Source: JADZEM01 sp046328125 (lineage in GTDB: Bacteria; Chloroflexota; UBA6077; JACCZL01). From it: a DNA stretch of 64,000 nucleotides. Below the pieces are notes generated by a model that had not been told where the DNA came from, did no database searches, and saw only the letters and a list, made by a program, of their open reading frames with translations. The stretch's first letter is position 1. Each line of letters starts with the position of its first letter. Shown here piece after piece: positions 1-8,043 of the stretch. The stretch covers positions 1 through 64,000 of the forward strand of contig JAXLXF010000018.1 in NCBI GenBank assembly GCA_046328125.1, written 5' to 3'. The translations under genes were made by a program, and so were the position numbers.

Positions 1-27
1 CCCGCGCACGGGCGAGGGGGGCGGGGG

Positions 28-852
28 GTGAGGGGTCTCCGGCGGCGGGCCATCTGGGTCATCGCGCGGCGCGACTTCCTGAGCATGCTGTACGGACCCG
101 GCCTCTACGTGGTGACAGCGCTCGGGATGCTGGCGACGCTGCCGATCGTGGCGGGGTACCTGGATGCCGTCGAGCGGAGCCGCGTGCTGATCCTGGCGGA
201 TGCGTTCACGCTACCGTTCTTCATCGCCACGATCATTGCGATGATCTTCCTGGCGCTGGCATCAGTCGCGACCATCGCCCGCGAGCGCGACCAGGGCACG
301 CTCGAAGCGCTCTTCTACGGGCCGGTCGACGTGGCGTCGTACGTCATTGGCAAACACCTGGCGCACGTGCTGGCGTTCTTGCCGATCGGCCTGGGGCTGG
401 CGATGCTGATGCTCAGCTACAGCGGGATGTCAGCGCTGCGTCTGCCAGCGGCGTTTCCACTGGAGCTGCTGCTGTCCATCTTCACGGCGGCGGCGGTCGC
501 GGCGCTCGGCGTCTGCCTCTCGACGCTGGTGCGGGGCGTGCGAGGCGGGATCGCGCTGCTCGGGGCGCTGACACTGGTGCTGCTCGCGATTCGAATCGGC
601 AGCGAGCTGCTGAGCGGCATCCAGGTGCCGAACGGCGTCAGCCCGTTGCTGCTGGTGCGAAACGTGGTGCTGGCGCTGGACGCGGTCGCGGGGTACGTGT
701 CGCCGTTCGGGCTGTTCCAGAACGGCGTGGACGCTTTGGTGCGGCAAGATCTGGCAGCCTACGCTGGCGCGATCGTGCTGGCCTGCCTGCACTGCGCGCT
801 GTTGCTGAGCGTGTCGGCGCGGCTGCTCGCGCGGCGCGGTGTGCGGCGATGA
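28..852 (+). CDS. ABC-2 type transporter permease
   Basis: Integral membrane subunit of an ABC-2 type transporter; it would form the membrane path for a separate ATPase that exports an unknown substrate. The 274-residue protein is largely hydrophobic, with about six membrane helices, and has the segment ATIARERDQGTLE after the second helix, as is common in ABC-2 permeases. The GTG start follows a G-rich stretch, but it lies at the window edge, so an upstream start cannot be excluded. The ATPase partner is not visible and is probably just before the window. The stop overlaps the next start as ATGA, which suggests translational coupling to the following membrane-anchored protein. Confidence 0.8.
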   Translation: MRGLRRRAIWVIARRDFLSMLYGPGLYVVTALGMLATLPIVAGYLDAVERSRVLILADAFTLPFFIATIIAMIFLALASVATIARERDQGTLEALFYGPVDVASYVIGKHLAHVLAFLPIGLGLAMLMLSYSGMSALRLPAAFPLELLLSIFTAAAVAALGVCLSTLVRGVRGGIALLGALTLVLLAIRIGSELLSGIQVPNGVSPLLLVRNVVLALDAVAGYVSPFGLFQNGVDALVRQDLAAYAGAIVLACLHCALLLSVSARLLARRGVRR

Positions 853-2198
853 TGCGTAGCCAGGCTCTCGTCATCCTTTTCGGCGTGGTGGTCGCTGCTG
901 TGTGTACGACGACGGCGCTGGCGCAGACGCCGGAGAAGGAGCGACGGTTCGTCTACGGCATCAACCTGTTCGACGGTGTGGAGTACGTGACCGGGTTCGT
1001 GCCCCCATCGGTCGAGACGATGTACGTGTTGGCCGGCCAGCTCGGCGTGATCGACCCGAAGATGACCCAGGTCTACTTCTGGCCGATCACGAACGACTAC
1101 CGCGCCGACTTCACGAGTCTAAACGAGCTCGTACCGGGCCAGCTGGAGATCGTGCAGGGCGGGCAGGTGCTCCAGACGGTGGCGCTCACGGAGTACGTCG
1201 TTCAGGTGGATCAGACCGGCCGGCTCGGGCCGGGCACAGTGTTCCTGGGGGAGGACGCACCGAAGGCGTGGCAGCATTTCCAGGACGAGCGCCAGGCGTA
1301 CGTGGCGAGCCTGCGGACCTACGCCGACGCGCAGACCGAGTACCAGCGCCAGCTCGACGAGATCCGGCAGTCGCAGCAGGCGAATCCCACGTTGCCGACG
1401 GCGCCCGTCGAGCCGGCAGCGTTCAGTCTCTTCAGCACCGAGGTCGGGCGCGGCTTCCCGTTCCAGCTGCCGCCCGGCGAGTACACGATCCGGGTCAGAG
1501 ACGCCGCCGGCCAGGTCGTGGCCGACAGCGAGAAGCGGCTGGTGGCGTTCGCGCCTCGTCGGACTGGCATCGGCTACGAGATCCTGCCCCAGGAACGGTG
1601 GACGGTCCCCGAGCAGGCCGGCGACCCGGCCGACGTGGTGTACACGACGGCTGGCGGCGTCTCATACCTGCACGCATACACGGCCCAGGAGCTGAACGCC
1701 GAAGCGTACGCCCGCCTGCGCAACCCGCAAGACGTGGCGGCGACGCCGAACAGGTGGCAATGGGTTCGGATCGGGCCGCTGCCGACCGGGCAGGGCAGCA
1801 CCCCGACGCTGGAGGTGCGGGACGGCTCGCGGGAGCAGCATCTCGGCGTGGAGGACTTCGCGGTCGAGCAGGTGCCGGGCGCGGCGCTCGGGTACCGGGT
1901 AGTGCCGTTCGCCGAGCGTGCGGACCCACGCCAACAGCGCTCGCCGGACATCACCGGATACCGGGTGGAGGCGCCGGCCGGCCGTGCGACACTCCGGATG
2001 CGCTTGATCGACGCGAACAGGCAGGAGCTGCCGGGCAGCGCCCGGGAGGTCGTGGTGGTAGCGCACGTGCCGTTCTGGCAGCTGGCGTTGCCGGTGATCG
2101 TGCCGCTGGCGATCGGCCTGAGCGTGGTGCTCTGGCGCCGCGAGCAGGTGCAGTCTGCGCGGTCGCTCTCGGTGGAGCAGCGCCGCCGGATGGCGTGA
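849..2198 (+). CDS. Exported membrane-anchored protein of unknown function
   Basis: I do not recognise the family. The 449-residue protein starts with a signal peptide (hydrophobic residues about 6-24, cleavage plausible after ALA). It has a long extracytoplasmic region with a Gln/Ala-rich helical stretch around residues 150-185, and one C-terminal membrane helix (about 413-430) followed by a short basic cytoplasmic tail. It would therefore face outward and be anchored at its C-terminus. The ATGA overlap with the ABC-2 permease suggests it is an accessory part of that transporter. No catalytic motif was seen. The topology is clear; the role is inference from position only. Confidence 0.65.
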   Translation: MMRSQALVILFGVVVAAVCTTTALAQTPEKERRFVYGINLFDGVEYVTGFVPPSVETMYVLAGQLGVIDPKMTQVYFWPITNDYRADFTSLNELVPGQLEIVQGGQVLQTVALTEYVVQVDQTGRLGPGTVFLGEDAPKAWQHFQDERQAYVASLRTYADAQTEYQRQLDEIRQSQQANPTLPTAPVEPAAFSLFSTEVGRGFPFQLPPGEYTIRVRDAAGQVVADSEKRLVAFAPRRTGIGYEILPQERWTVPEQAGDPADVVYTTAGGVSYLHAYTAQELNAEAYARLRNPQDVAATPNRWQWVRIGPLPTGQGSTPTLEVRDGSREQHLGVEDFAVEQVPGAALGYRVVPFAERADPRQQRSPDITGYRVEAPAGRATLRMRLIDANRQELPGSAREVVVVAHVPFWQLALPVIVPLAIGLSVVLWRREQVQSARSLSVEQRRRMA

Positions 2199-2220
2199 CG
2201 CGCATGGGCCGTGACGAGCG

Positions 2221-2226
2221 TATACT
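2221..2226 (+). promoter_or_regulatory. Candidate -10 element of the RelE/ParE-type TA operon
   Basis: TATACT matches the sigma-70 -10 consensus at five of six positions and lies 31 bases before the ATG of the antitoxin. No good -35 box is present at the usual spacing (a TGACG-containing stretch is about 20 bases upstream), so this is only a candidate. Confidence 0.35.
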
Positions 2227-2256
2227 GACGAGAACATCGTGCAGAACGGACCGCGA

Positions 2257-2454
2257 ATGAGCACCAAAGATACTGTACGAGCCCTCCTGGACCGGCTCCC
2301 GGACGATTGCACGCTTGACGACGTGGTCTATCATCTTTACGTCATTCAGTCGGTTGAGCGTGGCCTTGCAGACGCGGCAGAAGGTCGCGTGATTCCGCAC
2401 GAGCAGGTGGCAATGAATCTCCGTCGAAAATGGCTGCGCAAGTCCGCTCCGTAG
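2257..2454 (+). CDS. Antitoxin of a RelE/ParE-type TA pair
   Basis: Small acidic protein (65 residues from this ATG) lying directly before and overlapping a RelE/ParE-type toxin gene. It has a helical N-terminus with LDRLPDDCTLDDVVYHLYV and the later motif VIPHEQV, a pattern I associate with short antitoxins found next to RelE-type toxins. It should bind and neutralise the toxin and repress the operon. A GTG at 2239 would add six residues; the ATG at 2257 is preferred. The gene overlaps the toxin by 25 bases, as expected for a coupled TA operon. Confidence 0.7.
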   Translation: MSTKDTVRALLDRLPDDCTLDDVVYHLYVIQSVERGLADAAEGRVIPHEQVAMNLRRKWLRKSAP

Positions 2455-2750
2455 TCTGGTCGGAGGATGCGTCGGAGGCGCTCGACGATGCGATTGCTTA
2501 CCTCTGGCCGACCTCACAACGCGCGTCGCAGGATCTCCTGAAGCGAGCCCTCCAGGCCGCGGAGAGCCTCTCGACCCTCTCAGATCGGGGGCGAGTGGTT
2601 CCTGAATTGAGCGACTCGACGATTCGGGAGATCTTCGTGCAACGGTACAGGTTGCTGTATCGAGTTGAGGAGCATCAAGTCATCGTGATCGCGTTTCTGC
2701 ACGGCGCTCGCGACTTCGCCGCGTGGCGACAGACGCAAGATACCGTTTGA
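2430..2750 (+). CDS. RelE/ParE family toxin
   Basis: A 106-residue protein of the RelE/ParE plasmid-stabilisation fold: an N-terminal helix pair (SEDASEALDDAIAYL, then a second helix) followed by a beta sheet with GRVVPEL, REIFVQRYRLLYRV and the C-terminal strand VIVIAFLHGARD. This family inhibits translation (RelE) or DNA gyrase (ParE); REIFVQRYRLLYRV fits the general family but does not decide between them. It overlaps the upstream antitoxin, so the two form a complete type II TA module. Length is normal for the family (about 95-110 residues). Confidence 0.85.
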   Translation: MAAQVRSVVWSEDASEALDDAIAYLWPTSQRASQDLLKRALQAAESLSTLSDRGRVVPELSDSTIREIFVQRYRLLYRVEEHQVIVIAFLHGARDFAAWRQTQDTV

Positions 2751-2798
2751 GAGTCGAACTCCGGTCGCAGGGCACTTGCGGACGCCCATGGAGACGCT

Positions 2799-3008
2799 AT
2801 GATCGACATCAGTGGACTGACGCGCGAACAGAAGCTCGAGCTCATGGAACGACTCTGGGACGATTTGACCTCCTCGCAGGAGGGCATCCCGCTTTGGGAC
2901 TGGCAGCGCGAGGAGCTAGACCGTCGCATCGATGCGCTGGAGCACGATGGAATACTCGGAAAGCCCGCAGACGAGGTGCTTGCACGGCTGCGGGGTCGGG
3001 ATGAGTGA
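2799..3008 (+). CDS. Addiction-module antitoxin of the Unstab_antitox type (orphan)
   Basis: A 69-residue protein matching the short 'putative addiction module component' family (PF09720-like). It opens with LTREQKLELMERLWDDL and continues with REELDRRIDALEHDG and a final helix EVLARLRG. Members normally precede a RelE-type toxin. Here the following gene is a methyltransferase and no toxin follows; the only RelE-type toxin lies upstream and already has its own antitoxin. It may be a second antitoxin, a remnant, or an anti-addiction gene. The sequence is intact. Confidence 0.75.
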   Translation: MIDISGLTREQKLELMERLWDDLTSSQEGIPLWDWQREELDRRIDALEHDGILGKPADEVLARLRGRDE

Positions 3009-3083
3009 CGCTGGCCTGCTATCGTCAGGTGCGCGTGTCGTTGCGATGGTGAGGCGGCTCGCAGCAGGGGTGTGGGGTGGGGC

Positions 3084-3875
3084 ATGAGCGGAGATCGAGC
3101 GTTGTCGCCGGCTGAGATCTACGAGCGCGACTCGGTCCCGGCCATGTTCGCGGGCTGGGTCGATCCGCTGCTCGATCTGGTGGCCCCGAAAGCGGGCGAA
3201 CGGCTACTCGACGTCGCGTGCGGGACCGGCGTCGTGGCACGAGCGGCCGTCGAGCGCGTTGGAGCGAGCGGTAAGGTTTCGGGGCTGGACATGAACGCCA
3301 ACATGCTGTCGGTGGCGCGCGCCGTCGCCCCGGCCGTCGAGTACCACGAGGGAAATGGCATGGCGATGCCGTTCCCCGACCAGTCATTCGACGTGGTCGT
3401 GTGTCAGCAGGGGCTCCAGTTCTTCCCGGACCCGGGCGTCGGCTTGCGTGAGATGCGGCGGGTGCTGCGGCCAGGCGGGCGCCTGGGTGTGGCGGTCTGG
3501 GGGCCGCTGGCGAGCATCCCGGTGCACCTGGCGCTGGTGACGTCGTTGGAGCGCCACGTCAACTCCGAGGCGGCTCGGATTATGTCGACTCCCATGCGGC
3601 TGAACGACGTGCTGGCGCTTCGGGCACTTGTGGAGGAGGCTGGCTTCCAGGACGTGCGGGTCGAGGAGGCGCAACGACCAGCCCGGTTCCCGTCGTCGGA
3701 AGCGTTCACACGCGCGGTGCTCGGCGGCGGGACGCTCGCCCGGGCCGGCATCATGGTCACCGGCGACGCGCTCGACGCCGTCATCGCGGACGTGGAGCGG
3801 GAGGCGGCGCCGTTTGTCGGACCGGAGGGGCTGGCGGCTCCGATGACCTCGCGGCTGGTGTTCGGGCGGGCGTAG
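3084..3875 (+). CDS. SAM-dependent methyltransferase, class I (UbiE-like)
   Basis: Cytoplasmic class I methyltransferase of 263 residues. Motif I is clear (LLDVACGTGVVA), followed by the acidic residue that binds the ribose (SGLDMN), the DQSFDVVVCQQGLQF segment typical of Methyltransf_11 proteins, and LREMRRVLRPGGRLGVAVWG, the post-motif III signature of UbiE-like enzymes. The substrate cannot be told. The ATG at 3084 sits behind a G-rich ribosome-binding stretch; a GTG 12 bases earlier in the same frame is possible. It stands between the TA genes and a nucleoside hydrolase with no clear link to either. Confidence 0.85.
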   Translation: MSGDRALSPAEIYERDSVPAMFAGWVDPLLDLVAPKAGERLLDVACGTGVVARAAVERVGASGKVSGLDMNANMLSVARAVAPAVEYHEGNGMAMPFPDQSFDVVVCQQGLQFFPDPGVGLREMRRVLRPGGRLGVAVWGPLASIPVHLALVTSLERHVNSEAARIMSTPMRLNDVLALRALVEEAGFQDVRVEEAQRPARFPSSEAFTRAVLGGGTLARAGIMVTGDALDAVIADVEREAAPFVGPEGLAAPMTSRLVFGRA

Positions 3876-3937
3876 GACGCACTGGGCGGCTATCCTGAGA
3901 CGTCATCTCCTGGGACGCTACTCTATGGGAGGCCAGG

Positions 3938-4867
3938 ATGCCCACGCCAATTGTCTTCGACTGCGACACCGGACACGACGACGCCTTCGCCCTGCTACTG
4001 GCGGCACGCGCACCCGAGATCGAGCTGCTGGCGGTCACCTGCGTGGCCGGCAACCAGACGCTGGACAAGACGGCCCTGAACACGCGCCGGGTCATGACTG
4101 TGGGGAAGATCACCGGCGTGCCGGTGGCGGCCGGCATGGCGACACCGCTGATCCGCCCACTGGTCACGGCGCCATACGCCCACGGCGAGAGCGGCCTGGA
4201 CGGTTACGACTTCGGCCCACCGGAGGTCGAGCTGGCCGACGAGCACGGCGTCGATCTCATCATCCGGACGGTGAAGGAGGCGACCGAGCCGGTCACAGTG
4301 GTGCCGGTCGGACCGCTCACCAACATCGCGATGGCGTTCCTCAAGGCGCCGGAGATCAAGGCGAAGATCCCTCGCATCGTGCTGATGGGCGGCGCGGCCG
4401 GCGCCGGCAACGTCACGCCGAGCGCCGAGTTCAACATTTACGTCGATCCGGAGGCCGCGAGCGTGGTGTTCGAGTCCGGGGTGCCGATCACGATGGTCGG
4501 GCTGGACGCGACGCACCAGGCCCGCATCCGTACTCCCGAGCGCCAGCGCATCCGGGATCTGGGCACGCCGGTCGGCACGATGGTGGCGGACCTGATGGAC
4601 TGGTTCGGGCGCGGCTCGGAGACGAGGTACGGCTCGGAGGGTACGGCGGTCCACGACGCGCTGGCGGTCGCCTCGGTCATCAGGCCGGACCTGCTGGAGA
4701 CGACCCACTGCAACGTGGTGGTGGAGTGCGGCAGCCGGTACACGGACGGCCGCACGGTGTGTGACCTGCGCGGCAACAGCAAGCGCCAGCCGAACGCGAA
4801 CGTGGCCCTGGGCGTGAAGCGCGCCGAGTTCGTCGAGCTGCTGATCGAGGGGCTGGCCCGGTACTGA
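3938..4867 (+). CDS. Inosine-uridine preferring nucleoside hydrolase
   Basis: Hydrolyses the N-glycosidic bond of ribonucleosides, giving ribose and a free base for salvage. The 309-residue protein has the Ca2+-binding family signature DCDTGHDDA (residues 8-16), a second metal/substrate segment EFNIYVDPEAA (about 164-174) and the catalytic HDA (H239, D240), all at expected positions and normal length. The ATG is preceded by GGGAGG about seven bases upstream. Base specificity cannot be read from sequence. The adenine deaminase at the far end of the window would use one possible product. Confidence 0.92.
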   Translation: MPTPIVFDCDTGHDDAFALLLAARAPEIELLAVTCVAGNQTLDKTALNTRRVMTVGKITGVPVAAGMATPLIRPLVTAPYAHGESGLDGYDFGPPEVELADEHGVDLIIRTVKEATEPVTVVPVGPLTNIAMAFLKAPEIKAKIPRIVLMGGAAGAGNVTPSAEFNIYVDPEAASVVFESGVPITMVGLDATHQARIRTPERQRIRDLGTPVGTMVADLMDWFGRGSETRYGSEGTAVHDALAVASVIRPDLLETTHCNVVVECGSRYTDGRTVCDLRGNSKRQPNANVALGVKRAEFVELLIEGLARY

Positions 4868-4880
4868 CGGGGCGACGAGT

Positions 4881-4950
4881 TGAGAGTGAAGAGCCGAGAG
4901 TGAGAGTGAAAACGTACGCTTCTCTTACTCTCGACTCTCTGCTCTCCACA
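4881..4950. terminator. Imperfect inverted repeat between convergent genes
   Basis: Two imperfect arms rich in GAGAGT and ACTCTC face each other around a central CGTACG (4913-4918), between the convergent nucleoside hydrolase and beta-lactamase-fold genes. The CGAGAGT of the left arm matches the reverse complement of the right arm with small gaps. It could end transcription from both sides, or be another dispersed repeat. Confidence 0.4.
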
Positions 4951-4959
4951 CGCAGCTCG

Positions 4960-6090
4960 CTAGGCGCCGAAGACAAACCGAGTGCCGGTCGAAGGCAGGA
5001 TCAAGGTGTCGGGCATCTCGCGCTGCACCACCCCGATGGTGTTCAGCCCGGTGCAGTGCATCGGCAGGATGTAATCCGGCTTGATCTCCTTCATCGCATC
5101 CACCGTCTTCGCGACGATCGCGTCCGGAGCCGGCGCAAGGTGCCAGCCGCCGACCACCGCGTGCACCTTCTCGATGCCGGTCACGGCCTGCAGCTGCCGA
5201 ACGGTGTTGACGATTCCCGCGTGCCCGCACGACGAGATGATCACCAGCCCTCGGCCAGCCACGTTGTACGCCGTGGCCTGCTCGCCGTAGAAAACGTCCT
5301 GAACGAGCTCGCCGGGCTGCGCCTCGACCTGGACGGTCCCCGGCGGGAAGTGCAGCGACGCCTCGCAGCCGGAGCCGAGCGCGCCGGCCTCGATGCGAGC
5401 GGTCGCCGGCGGCGACTCGAAATCAGTCTTGCGCTCGATCCGGCCGGACGTGAGCGCGTGGCCCGCGACGACGGTCGGCTCCTTCGCGAGCACGACCTTG
5501 AACCCCTGCCCTTCCAGGGCGGGGCGGTCGAGCTGCCCGTAGTCCAGCCGGCCGCCGTCCGGGGTGACGACCCAGCGATGGCAGAAGGTGTCCTCGCTGC
5601 CGGCGTAGACGGTCAGGCCGGGCGTCGCCCACTCCTTGACGCTCTTCGCCATGTCGAGCATCCCGCCGAAGTGGTCGGCGTGGCCGTGGCTGACGACGAT
5701 GGCCGAGGCTCGGCTCGGGTCGATCTTGAGCGAACGGTAGTTGTTGAGCAGCGCCGAGCCGGTCAGGGCGAAGTCGAGCAGGATCTCGGCGCGCTCGTCG
5801 CCCCGCGTCGATTCGAGGTGGTACGCCAGGCCGTGCTCGGAGAGCAGCGCCGGCGCCGAGTTGGCCGGCCACGGCAGGTTGGTGCGCTGCACCAGCACGT
5901 CCCGAATGCGCCCGGCCCGGGCGAAGACGTCGTAGACGTTGTCCACCACGTTCGTGAGGACCAGCCGGTCGACGGTCGGGACCATCGACTGCGCGGCTGA
6001 GATCGACGGTCGTCCGGTCTGTCCAAGCCCGCCGAGGAAGAATGCGCTCCCTGTGACCGCCCCAAGCTTGAGGAACGTGCGCCTCTGCAT
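4960..6090 (-). CDS. Tat-exported metallo-beta-lactamase-fold hydrolase
   Basis: A 376-residue MBL-fold protein with a twin-arginine-like leader (RRTFLK followed by a hydrophobic segment, residues 3-23), so probably exported folded with its metals. The metal motif HGHADH lies at residues 135-140, and later histidines (SSCGHAG, MHCTG) complete the site. The layout resembles proteins annotated as 7,8-dihydropterin-6-methyl-4-(beta-D-ribofuranosyl)aminobenzene-5'-phosphate synthase-like hydrolases, but the true substrate is unknown. A CRP-like palindrome lies about 200 bases upstream in the long 5' intergenic region. Confidence 0.85.
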   Translation of the reverse strand: MQRRTFLKLGAVTGSAFFLGGLGQTGRPSISAAQSMVPTVDRLVLTNVVDNVYDVFARAGRIRDVLVQRTNLPWPANSAPALLSEHGLAYHLESTRGDERAEILLDFALTGSALLNNYRSLKIDPSRASAIVVSHGHADHFGGMLDMAKSVKEWATPGLTVYAGSEDTFCHRWVVTPDGGRLDYGQLDRPALEGQGFKVVLAKEPTVVAGHALTSGRIERKTDFESPPATARIEAGALGSGCEASLHFPPGTVQVEAQPGELVQDVFYGEQATAYNVAGRGLVIISSCGHAGIVNTVRQLQAVTGIEKVHAVVGGWHLAPAPDAIVAKTVDAMKEIKPDYILPMHCTGLNTIGVVQREMPDTLILPSTGTRFVFGA

Positions 6091-6458
6091 CGCTCAACCT
6101 CTGCCCTTCAGCACGGCGTCTTCGCCTCGTGTCAACCCCATGTCACTGGCTGAACCGGGTCGCGATTCCCCTCCGCTTTCATGGGCGCGGCACCGGCCAG
6201 CACGCTGGCGCCAGGTCGGCGCTCCATCCGGATGCGGACGCACGTCGTTGGCGCGTCGTCGCAGTATGCTGCGAGACGCATCCCAAAAACTGTGACTCGT
6301 GTCACACTTTGTCGGGCAGGTACGGAGGCGGCGAGGACCGCCCGCGGCACGAGCAGGCGGACCGTCGACGAACGCCGAGGTGGTTGACGACGAGGCGCCC
6401 GGCGAGTGCCGATCGGCGTGACGACGAGGCGGCGAAGATCGCCGCGCTCCCAGGAGGG
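6091..6458. other. Intergenic region of 368 bases
   Basis: No convincing gene. It is the 5' region of the beta-lactamase-fold gene (reverse strand) and the 3' region of the SDR gene. It contains a perfect TGTGA-N6-TCACA palindrome at 6291-6306. Short frames here look like chance frames in GC-rich DNA. Confidence 0.6.
6291..6306. promoter_or_regulatory. CRP-type palindrome TGTGA-N6-TCACA
   Basis: TGTGACTCGTGTCACA has perfect six-base arms around a four-base centre and exactly matches the E. coli CRP half-site arrangement. It is 201 bases upstream of the beta-lactamase-fold gene start. Such a match is unlikely by chance in 64 kb (ten fixed bases). The regulator is unknown: the Crp/Fnr protein in this window has an FNR-type recognition helix. 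Confidence 0.45.
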
Positions 6459-7184
6459 CTAGCGGCCGGGGCCGTAGACCAGTGCCTCCTTGACCGAGAC
6501 GCCAGGGGGCAGCGACGCGATGCTGACCACGGCCTGGGCCACGTCCGCGCCGCGCAGCATCTTCGAGGCGTCCCACTCGCCGGTCTGCATGCGCGGCTCG
6601 TTCTCCCAGAACGTGGTGTCCATGCCGCCGGGGAAGACGGTCGAGATGCGGATGCCCTCCGGACCGAGCTCGGCGGTGAGGCAGGCGCCGAGGCCGCGCA
6701 CCGCCCACTTGCTCGACGAGTAGACCGACTCGCCGACGATGCCGCGCTCGGCGGCGATCGAGGCGATGTTGATGATGTGCCCGCTCTTCTTCGGGAGCAT
6801 CACCTTCGCGGCCTCGCGGCAGACGATGTACAGCCCCTTGACGTTCACGTTGTAGACACGGTCGAAATCGGCCATCGGGGTGGTCGCAATCGGGCCGTAG
6901 TAGTAGACGCCAGCGCTGTTCACCACCGTGTCGAGCTGGCCCCACTTCGCGACGATCTGGCCGATGGTGCTGGCGACCTCGTCCTCGTTGGTGACATCGC
7001 TCTTGACGGCTAGGCAGTCGCCGGCGATCTCGGCGACGTCGGCGCGGGTCGCTTCGAGGCGCGCGGGATGCATGTCGGTGATGGCGACCTTCGCGCCCAG
7101 TTGCGCGGACTGGAGCGCGATCTCACGGCCGAGGCCACTCGCGCCGCCGGTGATGAAGATGACGCGGTCCTTCAGCCAGCTCAT
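6459..7184 (-). CDS. SDR family oxidoreductase
   Basis: Short-chain dehydrogenase/reductase of 241 residues, using NAD(P)H on an unknown carbonyl or alcohol. The cofactor motif TGGASGLG is at residues 12-19, NSAG at about 89-92, and the catalytic YSSSK at Y155/K159 after the serine of the ASIAAERG segment. The ATG at 7184 has a good AAGGAG ribosome-binding site about seven bases upstream; longer frames from 7328 lack one. It is transcribed toward the beta-lactamase-fold gene. No pathway is indicated by the neighbours. Confidence 0.9.
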   Translation of the reverse strand: MSWLKDRVIFITGGASGLGREIALQSAQLGAKVAITDMHPARLEATRADVAEIAGDCLAVKSDVTNEDEVASTIGQIVAKWGQLDTVVNSAGVYYYGPIATTPMADFDRVYNVNVKGLYIVCREAAKVMLPKKSGHIINIASIAAERGIVGESVYSSSKWAVRGLGACLTAELGPEGIRISTVFPGGMDTTFWENEPRMQTGEWDASKMLRGADVAQAVVSIASLPPGVSVKEALVYGPGR

Positions 7185-7466
7185 CGGCCACTCCTTCGAG
7201 CGCTCAGCCGAGCACTCAGCTCTCGATCTGTCACTCTCGATCTTCCAGGACTGTGGGGTATTCGGCGGGGATGGTAGCACGAGGTCCAGACCCCCACAGA
7301 GCCTCTGGGTCGCTGAAAGAGTACCCAATCCTGGAACGGGAATGTCTTTCCGTGGTACATCCAGCCGTTACACGCGCGGGAACCGGCTGCCGTGCCCCGC
7401 CGGGGCGCTGCCGACCACGCGTGACACCAATGCCGTCAGTGACCTTGCTTGCCAGGGAGGGCAACT

Positions 7467-7769
7467 GTGGCGACCTTTATCCTGCTCAGCACGCTGACCG
7501 ACGAAGGCGCGCAGACGGTCCGCGAAGAGCCGGAGCGCATCCGGGCCGTCAACAAGGAGCTCGATCGGATGGGCGTCCACGTCGTCAGCCAGTGGGCCGT
7601 GCTCGGGCCATACGACTTCGTCAACGTGGTCGAAGCGCCGGACAACGTCACCATCGCCAGGGTCTCGGCGGTGCTCGCCTCGCGCGGGACGGTCAGGATC
7701 GTGACCCTGCCGGCGATTTCGATCGACGACTTCATCGCCGACTTCAAGCACCATGAGGGGGATCGGTAA
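7467..7769 (+). CDS. GYD domain protein
   Basis: A 100-residue protein of the GYD family (PF08734-like), small alpha/beta proteins of unknown function resembling dimeric ferredoxin-like sensors. It starts with a strand (ATFILLSTLTDEGAQTV) and carries the name-giving region as LGPYDFVNVVEAPD, followed by a second strand-helix unit. The GTG start is preceded by GGGAGG at a suitable distance; the TTG at 7449 would add six residues. It lies between SDR and adenylate kinase genes, with 274 bases before the latter. Confidence 0.8.
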   Translation: MATFILLSTLTDEGAQTVREEPERIRAVNKELDRMGVHVVSQWAVLGPYDFVNVVEAPDNVTIARVSAVLASRGTVRIVTLPAISIDDFIADFKHHEGDR

Positions 7770-8043
7770 CCCCGGCAGACGTCGAGCGGATCGACCGCTC
7801 TGGCGGCCCGGCTCGGAACCGCGCCGCGCCACAACCGGACTAGAAGCGTCCCGATCGTTGTTGTGGTCGGGCGGGTCGGCGGTCAACGGCAGACCGGCCG
7901 GGTGTGGATGGGACGCTCCGTTCCTGACGCACACGTCAACTGTTGACAGTCGCCATGAGAGACTGGCACGGTGGATCTCGGCCGGCACAGATGCCCGCGG
8001 CGCGGCCTCGAGCGGGAAAGGACCCGATGCAGGATCTTCGGTC

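Noticed and set aside
4900..6000. Forward frame of about 366 codons opposite the beta-lactamase-fold gene
   Set aside because: No motifs; the reverse strand has a Tat leader and HGHADH.
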